From Drosophila persimilis (lineage: Eukaryota; Arthropoda; Insecta; Diptera; Drosophilidae), in contig NW_020825354.1 in assembly GCF_003286085.1 (NCBI RefSeq), positions 558,001 through 622,000 on the forward strand: a stretch of DNA of 64,000 bases, written 5' to 3'. Positions 50,428 through 61,425 of this stretch are shown here, piece by piece. Both the position numbers and the translations under genes were made by a program. Positions within the stretch are counted from its first letter, which is position 1. Each line of letters starts with the position of its first letter. The notes beneath the pieces were generated by a model. The model was not told where the DNA came from, searched no databases, and was given only the letters and a program-made list of their open reading frames with translations.

Positions 50428-51522
50428 TTTAATCGAGTTGATATTATATGAGTGTGGAGTGATGACAGGTTTCCACAGCATTAAAAACTGTGTCCTCTCT
50501 CAATCTCCTTCTCCCTCTCTCTCTCTGTCGGTGTGAAAATTGTTTATTTTTGCGTGTGCCATGGCCCTAGAAGCAGGATACAGTTTATCCTTACGCACAC
50601 ACACTATCATATACACACTCCCACACACACACTAGCGCCTAAAGCGATTTGCGGCCCCGAGACTTTTCCGATGTCCCAAAAACCTTATACATTTTAAGAG
50701 CTTCAGAACTTTGATGGCCTCCAAAATGCAAACAAATCAACACAAAATTCAATAAGGATACTGCCCCCAGAGAGGAGGGGGACACTGTGGCAGGATGCGG
50801 AGCCCAGCGACTGGTCAAAATGTTCCTTGGCTTTTAATAAACAGCCCTTAACGGCGGCAAAGGGCAGTGGGAAACGTAATATGATAATCAAACCGAGTGC
50901 CAAACCACGAGAACAAGCGGAGTGGCCCCCCACAACACCCCGCGCCACGCCACGCCCCCGGACCCTTGGCAACCTTCCTACTCAATGAGCTTTTGGACAT
51001 TTAAAACAATTTCTTTTGATTTCCCTCTTAAAGGCAAATGGCACAGGGGAAGGGCAACAGTCCGTACAGATGGCCCTATTAAGTAGGATCTAGGACTCGA
51101 AGCGTAATACTGAATGCCCTCTAGTGCATATACAATGAGAATGTATTTGAGGTACTTTCGTTAGTGGGAGAGGGGCATGGGCATGGCCAATAGAAGTTAC
51201 TCTTCTTGCTACTCGAACCCATTTCTATAGCGACTCCCTTGTTCTATTGTTTGCACTGAAATATATATATACTCGTATATATATCTTTGAATACATTTTT
51301 GCCACAATTGTCAGTTGACACAATTGTCATTTGCCAGAATTGTCCAAACACTCGACAAAATTTATATAGAAAACAATTTTGGATTCGTTTTCTGATAGCG
51401 ATCTACTTTTGGGGTCTAAAAAGGCGGGCCAGTTGATTGGATAGGCACATTCCCATCCCCTCATATTATATATTTAAAAAGCACACGCAGGCCCCGAGAG
51501 TCTTCAGAGTACATCCTGGATC
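50428..51522. other. Intergenic/intronic, no gene seen
   Basis: No supported gene. Short TC and CA runs near 50500-50640 and ATAT runs near 51258-51280. Confidence 0.45.
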
Positions 51523-52373
51523 ATGTGCTGCATTTCCACCCACAAACTCAAGCTGCTGGTCGTTTGCCTGACGCTCCTTGTGCAGGTAATCCATTCCGTC
51601 CGTTCTTATGGAGGAAAGGTATATTTAATAAGTGTCCGCCTCTAGATTGATGGCGAGCTAAAGGCCGCCAATAATGCCACCCTCTTGTTGTACTACAGTC
51701 GGACAAAGTTTCTCGGATATCTGATAACTCGCATCATCCTGGGCATATTTCTGGCCATTTGGGCATTCACTGGCTTCTTATCGCTGTTCTATGATTCCGT
51801 TTGGGGTGTGGCTACTGTGAGTACTCCGTTAATGGATCCTCTTCAATCCCCAAACAATCTGTCAATCCGCATCGTCCCGCTCTTCCCTAGTACTCCTCCG
51901 GCATCTGTTTCCTCACCGTTTTGGACCTTTTTACACTGTACTATCGCTATGTACTGCGAAATCAAGTATATACCGATGAAAATGAACGTATGAAACTAGA
52001 ACGTCGTTACAAATGGCAGGGTGGACAACATAATCATGAAACTTTAGATGAAGGCATTGGCGATGCTATGCTTTTGGTTATCAATATTGTGCAGGTGCGA
52101 TTCAATTAATCATTCACATCAATCATTTGTATGAAAATACGATACGATGCATCTACATAGGTAGCCATTCAGGTTTCTGTCAATATTGCCGGCTGGTGGC
52201 TGGCCGTTCGACTGCGGAGGCATCACCAGAACGAGGAAAAATACGAGGCTGACAAGGTCTATCTCGAATACTTGCTCAAAACTCATCCACATACGACGCA
52301 GCCATCGAATGCGCAGTCCCAGCACCCGCAGCAGCAACATCAAAATTCAAAGCGCCCATCAGTCATGAAATGA
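51523..52373 (+). CDS. Four-exon multi-pass membrane protein, 216 aa
   Basis: Exons are 51523-51585, 51646-51816, 51891-52094 and 52161-52373. All three introns are phase 0 and 60-74 bases long, with GT/AG ends (GTAATC..CTCTAG, GTGAGT..CCCTAG, GTGCGA..CATAG). The product has 216 residues. Hydrophobic spans lie at about 8-20 (LKLLVVCLTLLVQ), 50-69 (RIILGIFLAIWAFTGFLSLF), 82-96 (GICFLTVLDLFTLYY) and 137-163 (AMLLVINIVQVAIQVSVNIA, then WWLAVRL). An NNAT glycosylation sequon sits at residue 30-33. A charged loop rich in Glu/Arg/His lies between spans three and four, and the C-terminus is polar with His/Gln repeats. The layout is like that of small four-helix insect membrane proteins, but I recognise no named family. 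The gene sits antisense to the presumed host, 1.1 kb from a family relic at 50213. Confidence 0.85.
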
Positions 52374-53036
52374 AGACTCGAGACCTCGGATTCCTTCTAC
52401 TCACAGCAGCATCCAGCCGCAGGAGGCTCCTCAAGCCAAGTATCTCATAGAATTAGGGGCAGAGAAAAGATTCGTCCATTGAAATTATCATACTGCCTGC
52501 TTGAGGTGCCACTCACAACTTTTTTGGGAACGAACCCTCGAAAAATTGGTGGGTTGAACGTTGAACGTTGAACCCTTTATTCCAAATGCCACGCTTTGGG
52601 GCATATGGTTCTTGATTGGCTTTTGCGTTGCTTAGTGCGGATTTTCTTTGCTTTTTTCTGGTTTATTCCACTCCTGTTTGTGTGCTCTTCTGCTTCTGCT
52701 TCTGCTTTTCTTTTCATTGCTGTTTTGTCTGCCTTTTTTGCCCACTTCGACTTCAGCTTTCGTTGCATGCAACAAGCGCTGCAACGTTAAAGCAGCACAA
52801 GTTGACCTTAACAGGTCATGGCCAATGTCATGTCCCCTTTTTTGTTCGGGTTCAAGGACTCGTTGATGCACAGTTTTGCTTTCGTTTTCATTTCAGCTTG
52901 ACACTCGAGAGGCCTGGAGTCTGCTGAAATACTGCTGCTGCTGCTGCTGCCGGAGGGGAGGAGTAGATCATTGGCCTTTCGGGGCCCCCACATAAAAGAT
53001 GCCAACGGAAATTGTAATTTGCCTATCAGAACGTTA
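52374..53036. other. 3' flank, no gene seen
   Basis: T-rich and CTG-repeat DNA (52932-52951). Overlapping frames at 52577-52927 on both strands reflect TTCTGC/GCAGAA repeats. Confidence 0.45.
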
Positions 53037-53731
53037 ATCGATAATAATCGACCATGGAGAAATATATTCATTTCAAGCTGTTATTTTATTCGAATCTTTT
53101 AAACATTTATGTACTAAATATGATTTTCGGCAGTGAAAATACCTTTGAAAATGTATGTATGTCTACAAATACCTATCGATTAGTAATACAAAAAATATTC
53201 AAGCATTTAATCGATGAAGATTCAATGATTTAACAAAAAGACAATATTGATTATTGCACTTACTCGGTGATTTATAAATAAAATATCAGCAATGACTGCA
53301 TTTAATCAATGCCTAATCGATAATTTATGAAGAAATACTTATCGATTAGCCACGCCTTGCAAAGAATCGAAGGAAAAAACGATTATTTGTCCTATTTAAC
53401 CGTTGAGCCGATAAATTAATAGGAAACATTGATAGACGAGACCATTTTATCGAATATTCGATCAAATATTAAGAAGAAAAATACATATGTAGATATTTTA
53501 AATTAATTCATAATTTGTCCAAAAGTTCTCAAAAAACACTATCGCCCTTGTTGATTAATCGATATTTTTTGATAACTAATCGATGAAAACAGTTACATTA
53601 AATTTATTTGATTTGAATAGAGATTCTGAAGTGCTTTATTTTATTAGGCAGTGTTCAAATGTAGTTATTGATGCTTAACAGAATATGGAACATTGTCCTG
53701 CGATTAGCATGAAGGTTCTGAAATTATCGAT
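53037..53731. promoter_or_regulatory. Homotypic cluster of ATCGAT motifs
   Basis: ATCGAT occurs at 53037, 53175, 53210, 53316, 53341, 53558, 53579 and 53726, mostly extended to AATCGAT or ATCGATTA. Further near-matches (AATCGAC, AATCGAA) lie between. Eight in 695 bases is far above the roughly one per 4 kb expected. The motif resembles binding sites of Cut/Onecut-type or DREF-related factors. It may be an enhancer or a degenerate AT-rich repeat. Confidence 0.45.
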
Positions 53732-55319
53732 TACTTTTATGTGTTAATCGAATGCAAAGAAAACTTTACAAACTCTAGGAAATTGCTAGGAAAAGTTTTG
53801 CACAAGTTTTGCGCCAACGCCTCGTGGCCTCGAATTTTGTTTCGCTTAAGTCGAGGAGTCGCGTTTTCACTTGATTTGATTAATAATCGCAATTGCCAGG
53901 CAGTTAAACTTACGAGTAGCACAATGGTTCCGCTTCTGCTCCCAGTGCTGGAAAGCATTCCCGACAGCTGTTATTATCAGGGAAAATATTAATTTAAAAA
54001 CGCCACACACAAGGACTGCGAAACACACACACACGCGTATTTCAGTGTCCTTCAATTGGATGTGACAATTAGAGGATGAGGCCCTGGGGCAATCGGCATA
54101 CTCCACACACACACACACACACACACCCGAGCACACGAGAGTACCGAGGATAATCCATCCTCCTTCCCTCAAAAGTCAGGCTCTCAATAATCAGGATAAT
54201 GACAATAAAAGGGATGCCATTACACGGATATTCCTACCACATTTCGCGTGTCGTTTCTCGGTTCTCGCTCTTCATGTCTCATGCTGTTTCTTGTTTCTTG
54301 TGTGTTCATTTCTGTTCACAGTTCGTTTGTCGCTTTTCGCCATTGTTGCCACTCTTCCACTGACAATGTAAACAATGGCTAGCATAGACACAACACACAC
54401 ACACAGACCTCTCAGTTACATCCCATATCCCAACACTTGTACAGTGATATCTCTCCTCAGCGGACAGCCTAAACTTCACTGCGAGATTTACTTATTCAGA
54501 AGAGATTCAAGATTCTAAATTCTAAGGAATTCCAAGGATCAGGCGGTTTCAAAATGATCCCAAAAGCTTATAAGAGTGCCTAGATTCTCGGGAAGACGCA
54601 TATTCCCATAATGAAATGCAAAAAGTAAAATCTTTAGATCTTTTTTGGAACAGACATGCAGCAGCACCCATCCGTCGATCGAATTGGCCGAAAATAAGCG
54701 CGTGGGAAGCTTTTGTTTGGTGTCACCGTCTACAAGAGAGAGCCTGGGATAAGGTATAAAAAATGTTCTTACGGTTCATTACCATGGCGTACTTATGTTC
54801 CCACTGTAGAGCTTTCACTGTACCATCTACCACATTCTGCTATCTTTTACTTTTAATGGAACCTTCCTTTGATTGTGGATGGGAAGTGGAAGTTTTTGAA
54901 CTTTTTTACCAGCTGATAAGCAAATTTATTTACGCGCCAAATGCCGGCACACACGCACACACTTTGAGGCCATGACGTGCAGCAGCGCCCTTCCGTTGGT
55001 CGATTTTGGTCGGTTCTACCCTTCGTTTAATGTCCGCCTTCATCAGAGAGAGAACCTTGGATGATCTGAGAGAAACTCTCATTCGAAGCCCATAAAAAGT
55101 TTCAAAATGTAAAAAATTTTAAGTGAATTTAATTTGGCTTTATTTTAATTACTTTTTTATTTTTGTTCACGGAAAAAACACACTCAAAAAAAAGAGCGAA
55201 GGAAGAACTAGATGAGGATTTGCTGCAGCTTTTATCGTGTTGCTTTCTAGAATTTGACGATTGCCGGATTTGATTTGAAGGAAAATACGAAGAAGAAGAA
55301 GGAAGCAAGCGCGCGAGAA
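53732..55319. other. Gene-free stretch, CA microsatellite
   Basis: No supported gene. A (CA)n tract lies at about 54105-54127. ATG frames at 54763-54975 and 53737-53992 have no splice or homology support. Confidence 0.45.
54105..54127. repeat. (CA)n microsatellite
   Basis: About 11 CA units. Confidence 0.9.
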
Positions 55320-55444
55320 CTTAAAGCGTTTTAACGGTCAAAAAAGCGTTAACGTCGTCGCCCGTTAGCGTCGCGCGGTATTTCACCGACAGAAACTCTT
55401 CGCATGTCAACACGCGCCAAAATGTTGCCAGCGACTGACTGAGG
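55320..55444 (-). promoter_or_regulatory. CpG-rich promoter-like patch, minus strand
   Basis: A CpG-rich island with GTCGTCGCCC and GCGTCGCGCGG stretches stands out from AT-rich surroundings. On the minus strand two overlapping initiators CTCAGTCAGTCG occur (A at 55440 and 55436). From 55436, positions +28 to +32 read TGACA, four of five DPE positions. No TATA box. It could drive one of the host's downstream alternative exons, for example those at 41191 or 37723. Confidence 0.35.
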
Positions 55445-56539
55445 CAGTGGCAGTGTGTGTGGCAAGCAGCGGCGGCAGTGGCAAGACGCACTTGATGGAA
55501 CACGAACGAAACACGATCCAAGAGACGCCCACACACACACTCGTACACTCGCGGAAGAGGCATCCATCCTCCTGGGTACAAGAGCATTCATTGAGAAAAA
55601 ACGAAACGAGCAAACGAAAGGACGACGGAAGGAAAGACGAAGGACGAGGGCGGTAGGACAAAACAAAAATCATATGTCCCCATATTCGCCTTAAAAGTAC
55701 AGCTGATGCTGTGGGCAAAAAGCTTCAGGCGAGTGAAGCTTTTGTGAGAAGCTTCAAAGCTACAGAGAAGGCGCATGCGCGGAGGCTGCAAAAGCTCTCT
55801 TTCATTTTCTCTCACTCTCTATCTCTCTCTCTGTAACTCTCTGGCTGAGAGGACACTTGTTGCACCCATGTACATATGTTTATCTATCTAATTATCCAAT
55901 TTATTTAATGCAAATATTTGAAAAAAAATTTTTTAGAACTACAGTTATTGAAAATATAATAGAAACGGCATATTTATTTCTTATTTTTCAAAACATTCTT
56001 CGATGAATATTTTGTTCAAGTTGCATAAATTTAATAGAAAGCGTATACAGTAATGTATCAAAATATAACAGAAGAATTAGATTAAAAAATCTTTATGTAC
56101 CAACAATAAATTTTGTAATTTTTGACGCCAGTTTGAATTGAATTGTTTTTCCTATCTTGTTTAAAAATGGCTGAAATCAAATTATAGAGTTAATATTTCA
56201 TAGACTAAAGACAAAAGAAGAAACTAGTACTGCGGATCCCGTTTTGTTTGCTTTTGTTATTCGTTTCAGAATAGGTCGTTGAGTACATTCTACGGCGATT
56301 GAAAGAAATAATGCGCGATAGATGGCCCTACTATTTTCTACAACAAAAAAACCCTAATAAACGCGGAAAGCGCGGGCAGTACAGAGAAGTTCTACAACCT
56401 CCTGTTTGAAAATAAATAAAATTTCATTTCTGTCATCGGTAGGTCTTAAAAATGATCTAAATGCTACTCTCAATAGACGTACCATTACTTAGGGAACAAT
56501 AATTAAAAAAAACGAGTCAAATTCACGACAGTGCATTTT

Positions 56540-56900
56540 CAACGTCAAAAATTGAAAAAATTTGTTGTAGTCAGATGAAACTAAGATCAATTTGTTTGCA
56601 TTTGATGGGAAACACCTTAAGAACTGTTAAACTTGTTGGTGGAAACATCATGTTGTGAAGGTGCTTTCCCCATTCGAGGATTAGTCCAATAAAAAGAATA
56701 TTAATAAACTGGACAGTATGATAATGAAAGTGTGCGTTCCCGTAGGATAACGACCCGAAACTGACTGACTGAAATGTCCTTCACAGTCACCAGACCTAAG
56801 TCCAATCGAAAACCTTTGGGGGATCTTAAAGAATAGAATTCGTGGCTATATGTCCAAAAATAAGGTTGATTGTGGTATTCGTCTGGTGCCGGAGGGAGAG
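56540..56900 (+). mobile_element. Decayed Tc1-family transposase fragment
   Basis: Three blocks of Tc1/mariner-superfamily transposase are readable in order on the plus strand: GGNIML(stop)RCFPHS at about 56638-56672, where a stop replaces the usual Trp; DNDPK at 56746-56760, the second catalytic Asp region, preceded by a stop where Gln is usual; and SQSPDLSPIENLWGILKNRI at about 56781-56840, which holds the third acidic catalytic residue. They lie in different frames, so the copy is dead. Possible weaker N-terminal remnants (KRGKRGQYRE, TLNRRTI) lie upstream at 56355-56490. Terminal inverted repeats were not found. Confidence 0.82.
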
Positions 56901-57030
56901 AGCAAGCCATGGATTATTTCTCGATTTGGAAAAATTTCAAAATTAATTATTTTCAATCAAGTTAGCACCGACCCGCCGCTCAATTGAGGATTCAATAACC
57001 CACTCTACAATTTCAAGCTGATTTCAAAAC

Positions 57031-57373
57031 ATGTATTTACCGACAAATACATCCATGTACGAGTTTCTAATAGTGGTACTCGTCTTCCTACTCCTCCTGA
57101 TGAATGCACTGGCGACCTTTGTGCCCCGCTACACTGTACGAAATAGTAAGCTCTTCCAGAAGATGAAAATGATATTTCTTAATCGTTCTCGGTTCTCTTT
57201 GTATAACAGCCAAACGCAAGTGTAAGAAAGATTCTGATTCTGATCAGGAGACATATTTGGGACAGGCCGGTGGCCACACCCGTTTGAGCAATCATTTCAC
57301 AGGACTGGTACTGGCGGCCGGTGGCCGTAACGAGGGCGAACCATCATTGTATCAGGACCACTATGATGTCTAA
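57031..57373 (+). CDS. Small single-pass membrane protein, 92 aa
   Basis: Exons are 57031-57145 and 57210-57373, with a 64-base phase-1 intron (GTAAGC donor, GTATAACAG acceptor). ATG context CAAAACATG. The 92-residue product starts MYLPTNTSMYEF with an NTS sequon, has one hydrophobic span at about 12-30 (FLIVVLVFLLLLMNALATF), then a basic RYTVRNTKRKCKKD stretch and a polar C-terminus with Gly-rich and Asp/Tyr-rich parts ending YQDHYDV. Basic residues after the span suggest N-out, C-in. Poly(A) signal AATAAA at 57406-57411. It lies only about 130 bases downstream of a recognisable Tc1 transposase relic, so its promoter region is partly transposon-derived or was invaded. No family recognised. 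Confidence 0.8.
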
Positions 57374-57405
57374 AAGCCATTCATTGGCAAACAAATTTAA
57401 ATGTA

Positions 57406-57411
57406 AATAAA
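57406..57411 (+). terminator. Poly(A) signal of the 57 kb gene
   Basis: AATAAA 33 bases after the stop codon at 57373, followed by TG/T-rich sequence as expected for a cleavage region. Confidence 0.65.
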
Positions 57412-58847
57412 TTTAAACTTCAGTTTTGTGTGTTTGGACGCTTAAGCCTTTCCTCATTCCATTCCTTTGGGGTCTTGCCTCCAAATCTCAGCTGTGCATC
57501 AAAATGTTTTGAGAGGAGACTGCATCCTCTCCAGCGGTCTTTTGAATCACAGGATAGTTTGCAGTAAAGCTCTTCCGCAGGCACTGGAGCTTACATCAAG
57601 CTTTCCTTCGTATTTCACCCAGTGAACAAATTCTGTAATGAAATATTCGATTGAAGAGCGGGAAATTTGCTCGAAACAGAGGCCTTCCTTCGAGACGCAT
57701 TCGAATGATTCCAATTGTTGATAGCTAATTCCCTAAGGCGGTGAATGCGATCTCAATTCAATACCCATTCAAGAACCCATCATTCGCATTCGTTGCCTCC
57801 TCGCTGAGTCCCACATGAGCACAAAAATTCATTCATGTTCCCCCTTTAATTCGCTTGCATTCATTTGAGGGTAAAGTGGGCGAATATGCCTATTTTGAAT
57901 GCATTATTTATTATTATTATATTATTTTAGAAATTATGCGTTAAGAAAGGTCAAATGCAAATAAACATGCGAAACATTTATCAGTTCGGTGGCACATCTC
58001 CTAGCCCTTTCTCTCTTTTTTCACTGAAACGAGGACTAATGACTCTTCTCTCCCCTTGGGTGTATTTTTCTAGGGGCATATTTTTAATTTATATTTAACA
58101 TTTCAGCAAAAACCAGATACAATAAACATAATTGAGCGTGAACAGCACTTTTGGTGCCGGGTTGTTTGTTCGTTATGTGATTTGAAATATATAATGAAAA
58201 AGTGGAATACACTTTGCAGAATTATTTAATAACTCCGTTCAATATACGTATATATAGATTTGTACACTTTGTTTTCATAATTTATGGAAATATATTTTCT
58301 GGCCAGAGTCTGGGAAAAATGATTTCATTTTTTGTACATTGTGAATATTAAGTAGATTATTTTTCTGCATTAAATTTAATTTAATGGAAGCTTAATTAAT
58401 TATTCTCTCAGATTTGAGAAATATATGCTAAATTATGCTAAATGAATAACCATCCCACAACGAATCTAATTACGAGTCTGGCTACCCAACATCTGTATAA
58501 GCAGGACGGCAGTCCCATCGTATAAGTAGTCACCGCCGGAGGCCACACACATATGGGTGTGCAGGACAGGGCCCTGGGTAGTGGACTGGCTGTCTTGTTT
58601 TCTGCCTTGTTTTCTCTTCCATATTTACCATAATTAATTAAGTTTGAACCATGTCTAGCCATGGATAGAGAATCATCAGAGAATCGACAGCACTACCAAA
58701 CAACACACACACAAGCTCACCAAAGTAAGAAGATGGACAAAACTTTCAACTATAATTAATAACATCCTGGAGACTGAAGTTTCCTGTTGTCGATGGGACA
58801 CAAGGACATGTGTGATAACAGATAATAGATAACAGAGGAGCACTCAC
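57412..58847. other. Intronic, AT-rich, no gene seen
   Basis: No supported gene. A 74-codon minus-strand ATG frame at 58662-58438 has no splice or homology support. Confidence 0.42.
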
Positions 58848-58962
58848 CTCAATGGTTATGTGGTGGCCGCGTGTGCGGAAATTGTCATCGTTTCCTCGTA
58901 GATTCTTCGAGTCAATTTGCACATTCGTCTGCATCTTGAAGGCCGTAGATTGGATTCCTCGT
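58848..58962 (-). CDS. Coding exon of minus-strand host gene (29 residues from ATG)
   Basis: On the minus strand a clean acceptor (CATCTTTTTCAG) at 58963 opens a 115-base exon that ends at a consensus donor GAG|GTGAGTG at 58848. The ATG at 58934 starts 29 codons, MQTNVQIDSKNLRGNDDNFR then TRGHHITIE, in phase 0 at the donor. The 28 bases before that ATG are also open (RGIQSTAFK), so it is either the first coding exon after a spliced 5' UTR or an internal exon. Both splice signals, non-repetitive composition and a balanced residue mix make this the best-supported host exon. Family not recognised; the next exon must be at lower coordinates. Confidence 0.7.
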
Positions 58963-59484
58963 CTGAAAAAGATGAGCATTTAAGTGAAATATTCTTATGA
59001 ACCAAAAAACCCATAAACTGCACCCAAAAGGGAGCTCTTTCACGACGATTTGGCAGGAGAATCCAATGATGCGTGACCTTGATAAAGATGCCAAATAAAG
59101 TAGAAAAAGCAATGGCCCTATGAAAATGTCCGCCATAAAAAAGGCAAATGGAAACGCTCAAGGAATTTTCCCACAAAAAATTATATGCTATAAATTTGAT
59201 CGATAAACCGATAAAAAGGGCTTACAAAATGTAGGAGAAAAATGAGATATCAGGGAGACCGTATGGTATATAGAAACAGGTGTGACTCATAATATTCTCT
59301 CCTTTAGAATCCATAGCTACAAATTTCAATGATTTCTATCTATTTGCTGCAATCATTTTCAATTGATCAATTAAAGGATCTTTTGCGTAATTTCACACTG
59401 CTTATCGATTTGTTTCAATCAATCGAAATATAGAATTTCCAATTTGATTACTTCTAAATTGATTTCTACCGACTATTGATCTTT
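58963..59484. other. Intronic, no gene seen
   Basis: AT-rich DNA with several ATCGAT/AATCGAA motifs (59198-59208, 59404-59426) but no exon signals that I can support. Confidence 0.4.
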
Positions 59485-60215
59485 ATACCCGGTACTCAAA
59501 AAGAGTATGGAGTATTTTAGATTCGTGGGGAAAAAGTATATATGTATATTCTTGATAGCCGAGTCTATTGAGCCATGTCTGTCTGTCCGTCCCTATGAGC
59601 CCCTAGTTCTCAAAGACTATAAGAGCTAGTGCAACGACTTCTGGGATATCCTACTTTCCGCCTCCACAAAAGACGAACATCTATGGCATCCAAATTTTTG
59701 AAGTGAGTAGAAAATCAAAAGCACAGAATTATAAGGGATGACTATACCTTCTAGACTGCAGAATCTATTCGTGTTACTATAGCCAGAATGCAGAAACAAA
59801 TTTCATTTTCTCTCGCTCTATCCCTTTATAATCTCAGAGACTAAGAGGTAGAGCAACCAAATTTTGTATCCAAACTCCTGTGATATCGCATCTGCACCTT
59901 TGGCATCCCCAAAGTCAAAGATACGAGAAAACCAAAAACGCAGACTCGTAAAGAATGACCATATTTTCTAAACTGCCGAATGTAGATGAGATCAAATTAT
60001 TACTATAGCAAGAAGGAACAAATCAATTTTCAGTGGCTACGCAAACCCAGCGCTTACTCATTCTGTCTCTCTCTCACACACTCTTCGTGGTACAATGTGT
60101 GCGCCTTCTGGCGGAGAGGAGCCATACTGACGGAGTCTCGGGTATAAATGTAAGTCACGGTCGTAGCAGCGACTCACAACGTTCCCTCTCGTTGTTTATC
60201 GATTCGACAATTTCC
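59485..60215 (+). mobile_element. DINE-1/INE-1-like dispersed repeat, copy 2, with internal duplication
   Basis: It starts TATACCCGGTACTCAAAAAG, the typical 5' end of INE-1/DINE-1, followed by GAGTCTATTGAGCCATGTCT and the GTCTGTCCGTCC block shared with copy 1 at 49466-49905. The block running from CTCAAAGACTATAAGAG to AGCCAGAATG (about 59609-59790) recurs as CTCAGAGACTAAGAGG to AGCAAGAAGG (about 59834-60018), an internal duplication that copy 1 lacks. The 3' part (GTGGCTACGCAA, GTGCGCCTTCTGGCGG, GGAGCCATAC, GCGACTCACAACGTTCC) matches copy 1 again. No open frame. Confidence 0.62.
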
Positions 60216-61425
60216 CTCTTATTTCTATAGATATAATTTCGATTGTTGGTTTTTCATACATATACATATGTATGTATGTACAAATTTGGAGATGTGTCCG
60301 TAATCGATTTAGTAATCGTTTCGTTAATAATCTCCAAAAAACTGTTCCTTTATCTACTGCCAATACAACACGCCTTAACGAACTCCTCAACATTCTCCGT
60401 CGTAGGGGAAAGAATTCCATCAAAATTTCATAAAAGAATATGCCAGAGACGAGAGGGAGAATTATGTGAGAAATTTTCATCATCAGGCTGGCTTCCAGTG
60501 TTATGAGGAAGAAGAAAGTCCTGAAGTCTGAAGTCTGTTCTGTGTAATGAATGTCCTTTGGCATACCACGAAACTGGGTTAGATGGTGCGACTTGGGAGG
60601 AAAACCCATCAACCTGGATGTGAATTTTTTCTTTTTTTTTTGTTTGCCAGACATGTTTATCCCGGGTTTTCTCTTATTTTGCCTTCCTTTGGGTGCTTTT
60701 GGAGGGGTAATTCGAGAAACCGCAGCGCCGATTAACACAGAAGCCAACAAGTGCAGAGACATCGCCACTCCATTGGCAGGTGCCATGCCCTCGTGCCCTA
60801 TTGCCCTCCAGTCCCTCCTACATTTGTATGGCACAACAAAATTTCAAAATTTAATTTGCACCTTAGCTTTATTTATGCAGCAGCAAAGAGAGCCGCAGAG
60901 TGAGGCAGGGGCTGAAGGCTGAGGGGCAACTTTAAGGGAAAGACACCTGCACAGAGCACTTCAGAGAAGGCAAAGTCATTTCTCGTAGTGCCACTTGCTG
61001 GATTCCTGCCTCAGTTCGCTTTACTTTACAGCCAGCCACGTCCATCCCCTCGAGTGACACGCCAGCATTCTGCATTTTCCCCTTCTCCATCACCCGGCTG
61101 CGGCTCCATTTAGCGCGCGCCTTCACCCGAACAGTTGCTCAACCGCCCGGGGGCCACGGGCCATGAAAACCAGGAGGAACGAACCACAAACTCGGGCACC
61201 ATGGAGCCGGGGAGTCCACCAAAGCAATCTGCAAGAAGTGAAGCCACAAGGCCAAGGAAGAGTCTTTGAAAATAGGAAATGGGGAAAAATGCTAAATGAA
61301 TTGCTGTGTGGTAGTCAAAGACTTGGGAATACGCTGCAAAATACTACCAGTAAGACCCGCTGCGAATCCTTGACTAATATCCACAGACAGACAGTGGATC
61401 ACATGAATGTAAGGCAACACTGTAC
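60216..61425. other. No supported gene
   Basis: Overlapping frames on both strands (60196-60834 minus, 60551-60922 plus, 61163-61429 plus) lack splice and homology evidence. Donor-like GTAAGACC (61350) and GTAAGGC (61409) and acceptor-like TGTTCTCAG (61458-61466) exist on plus and could belong to an unrecognised small gene. Confidence 0.4.

Noticed and set aside
60196-60834. 212-codon minus-strand open frame
   Set aside because: Starts at GTG, contains poly-Lys from an A-run, runs into repeat-flanking DNA and overlaps an open plus-strand frame.
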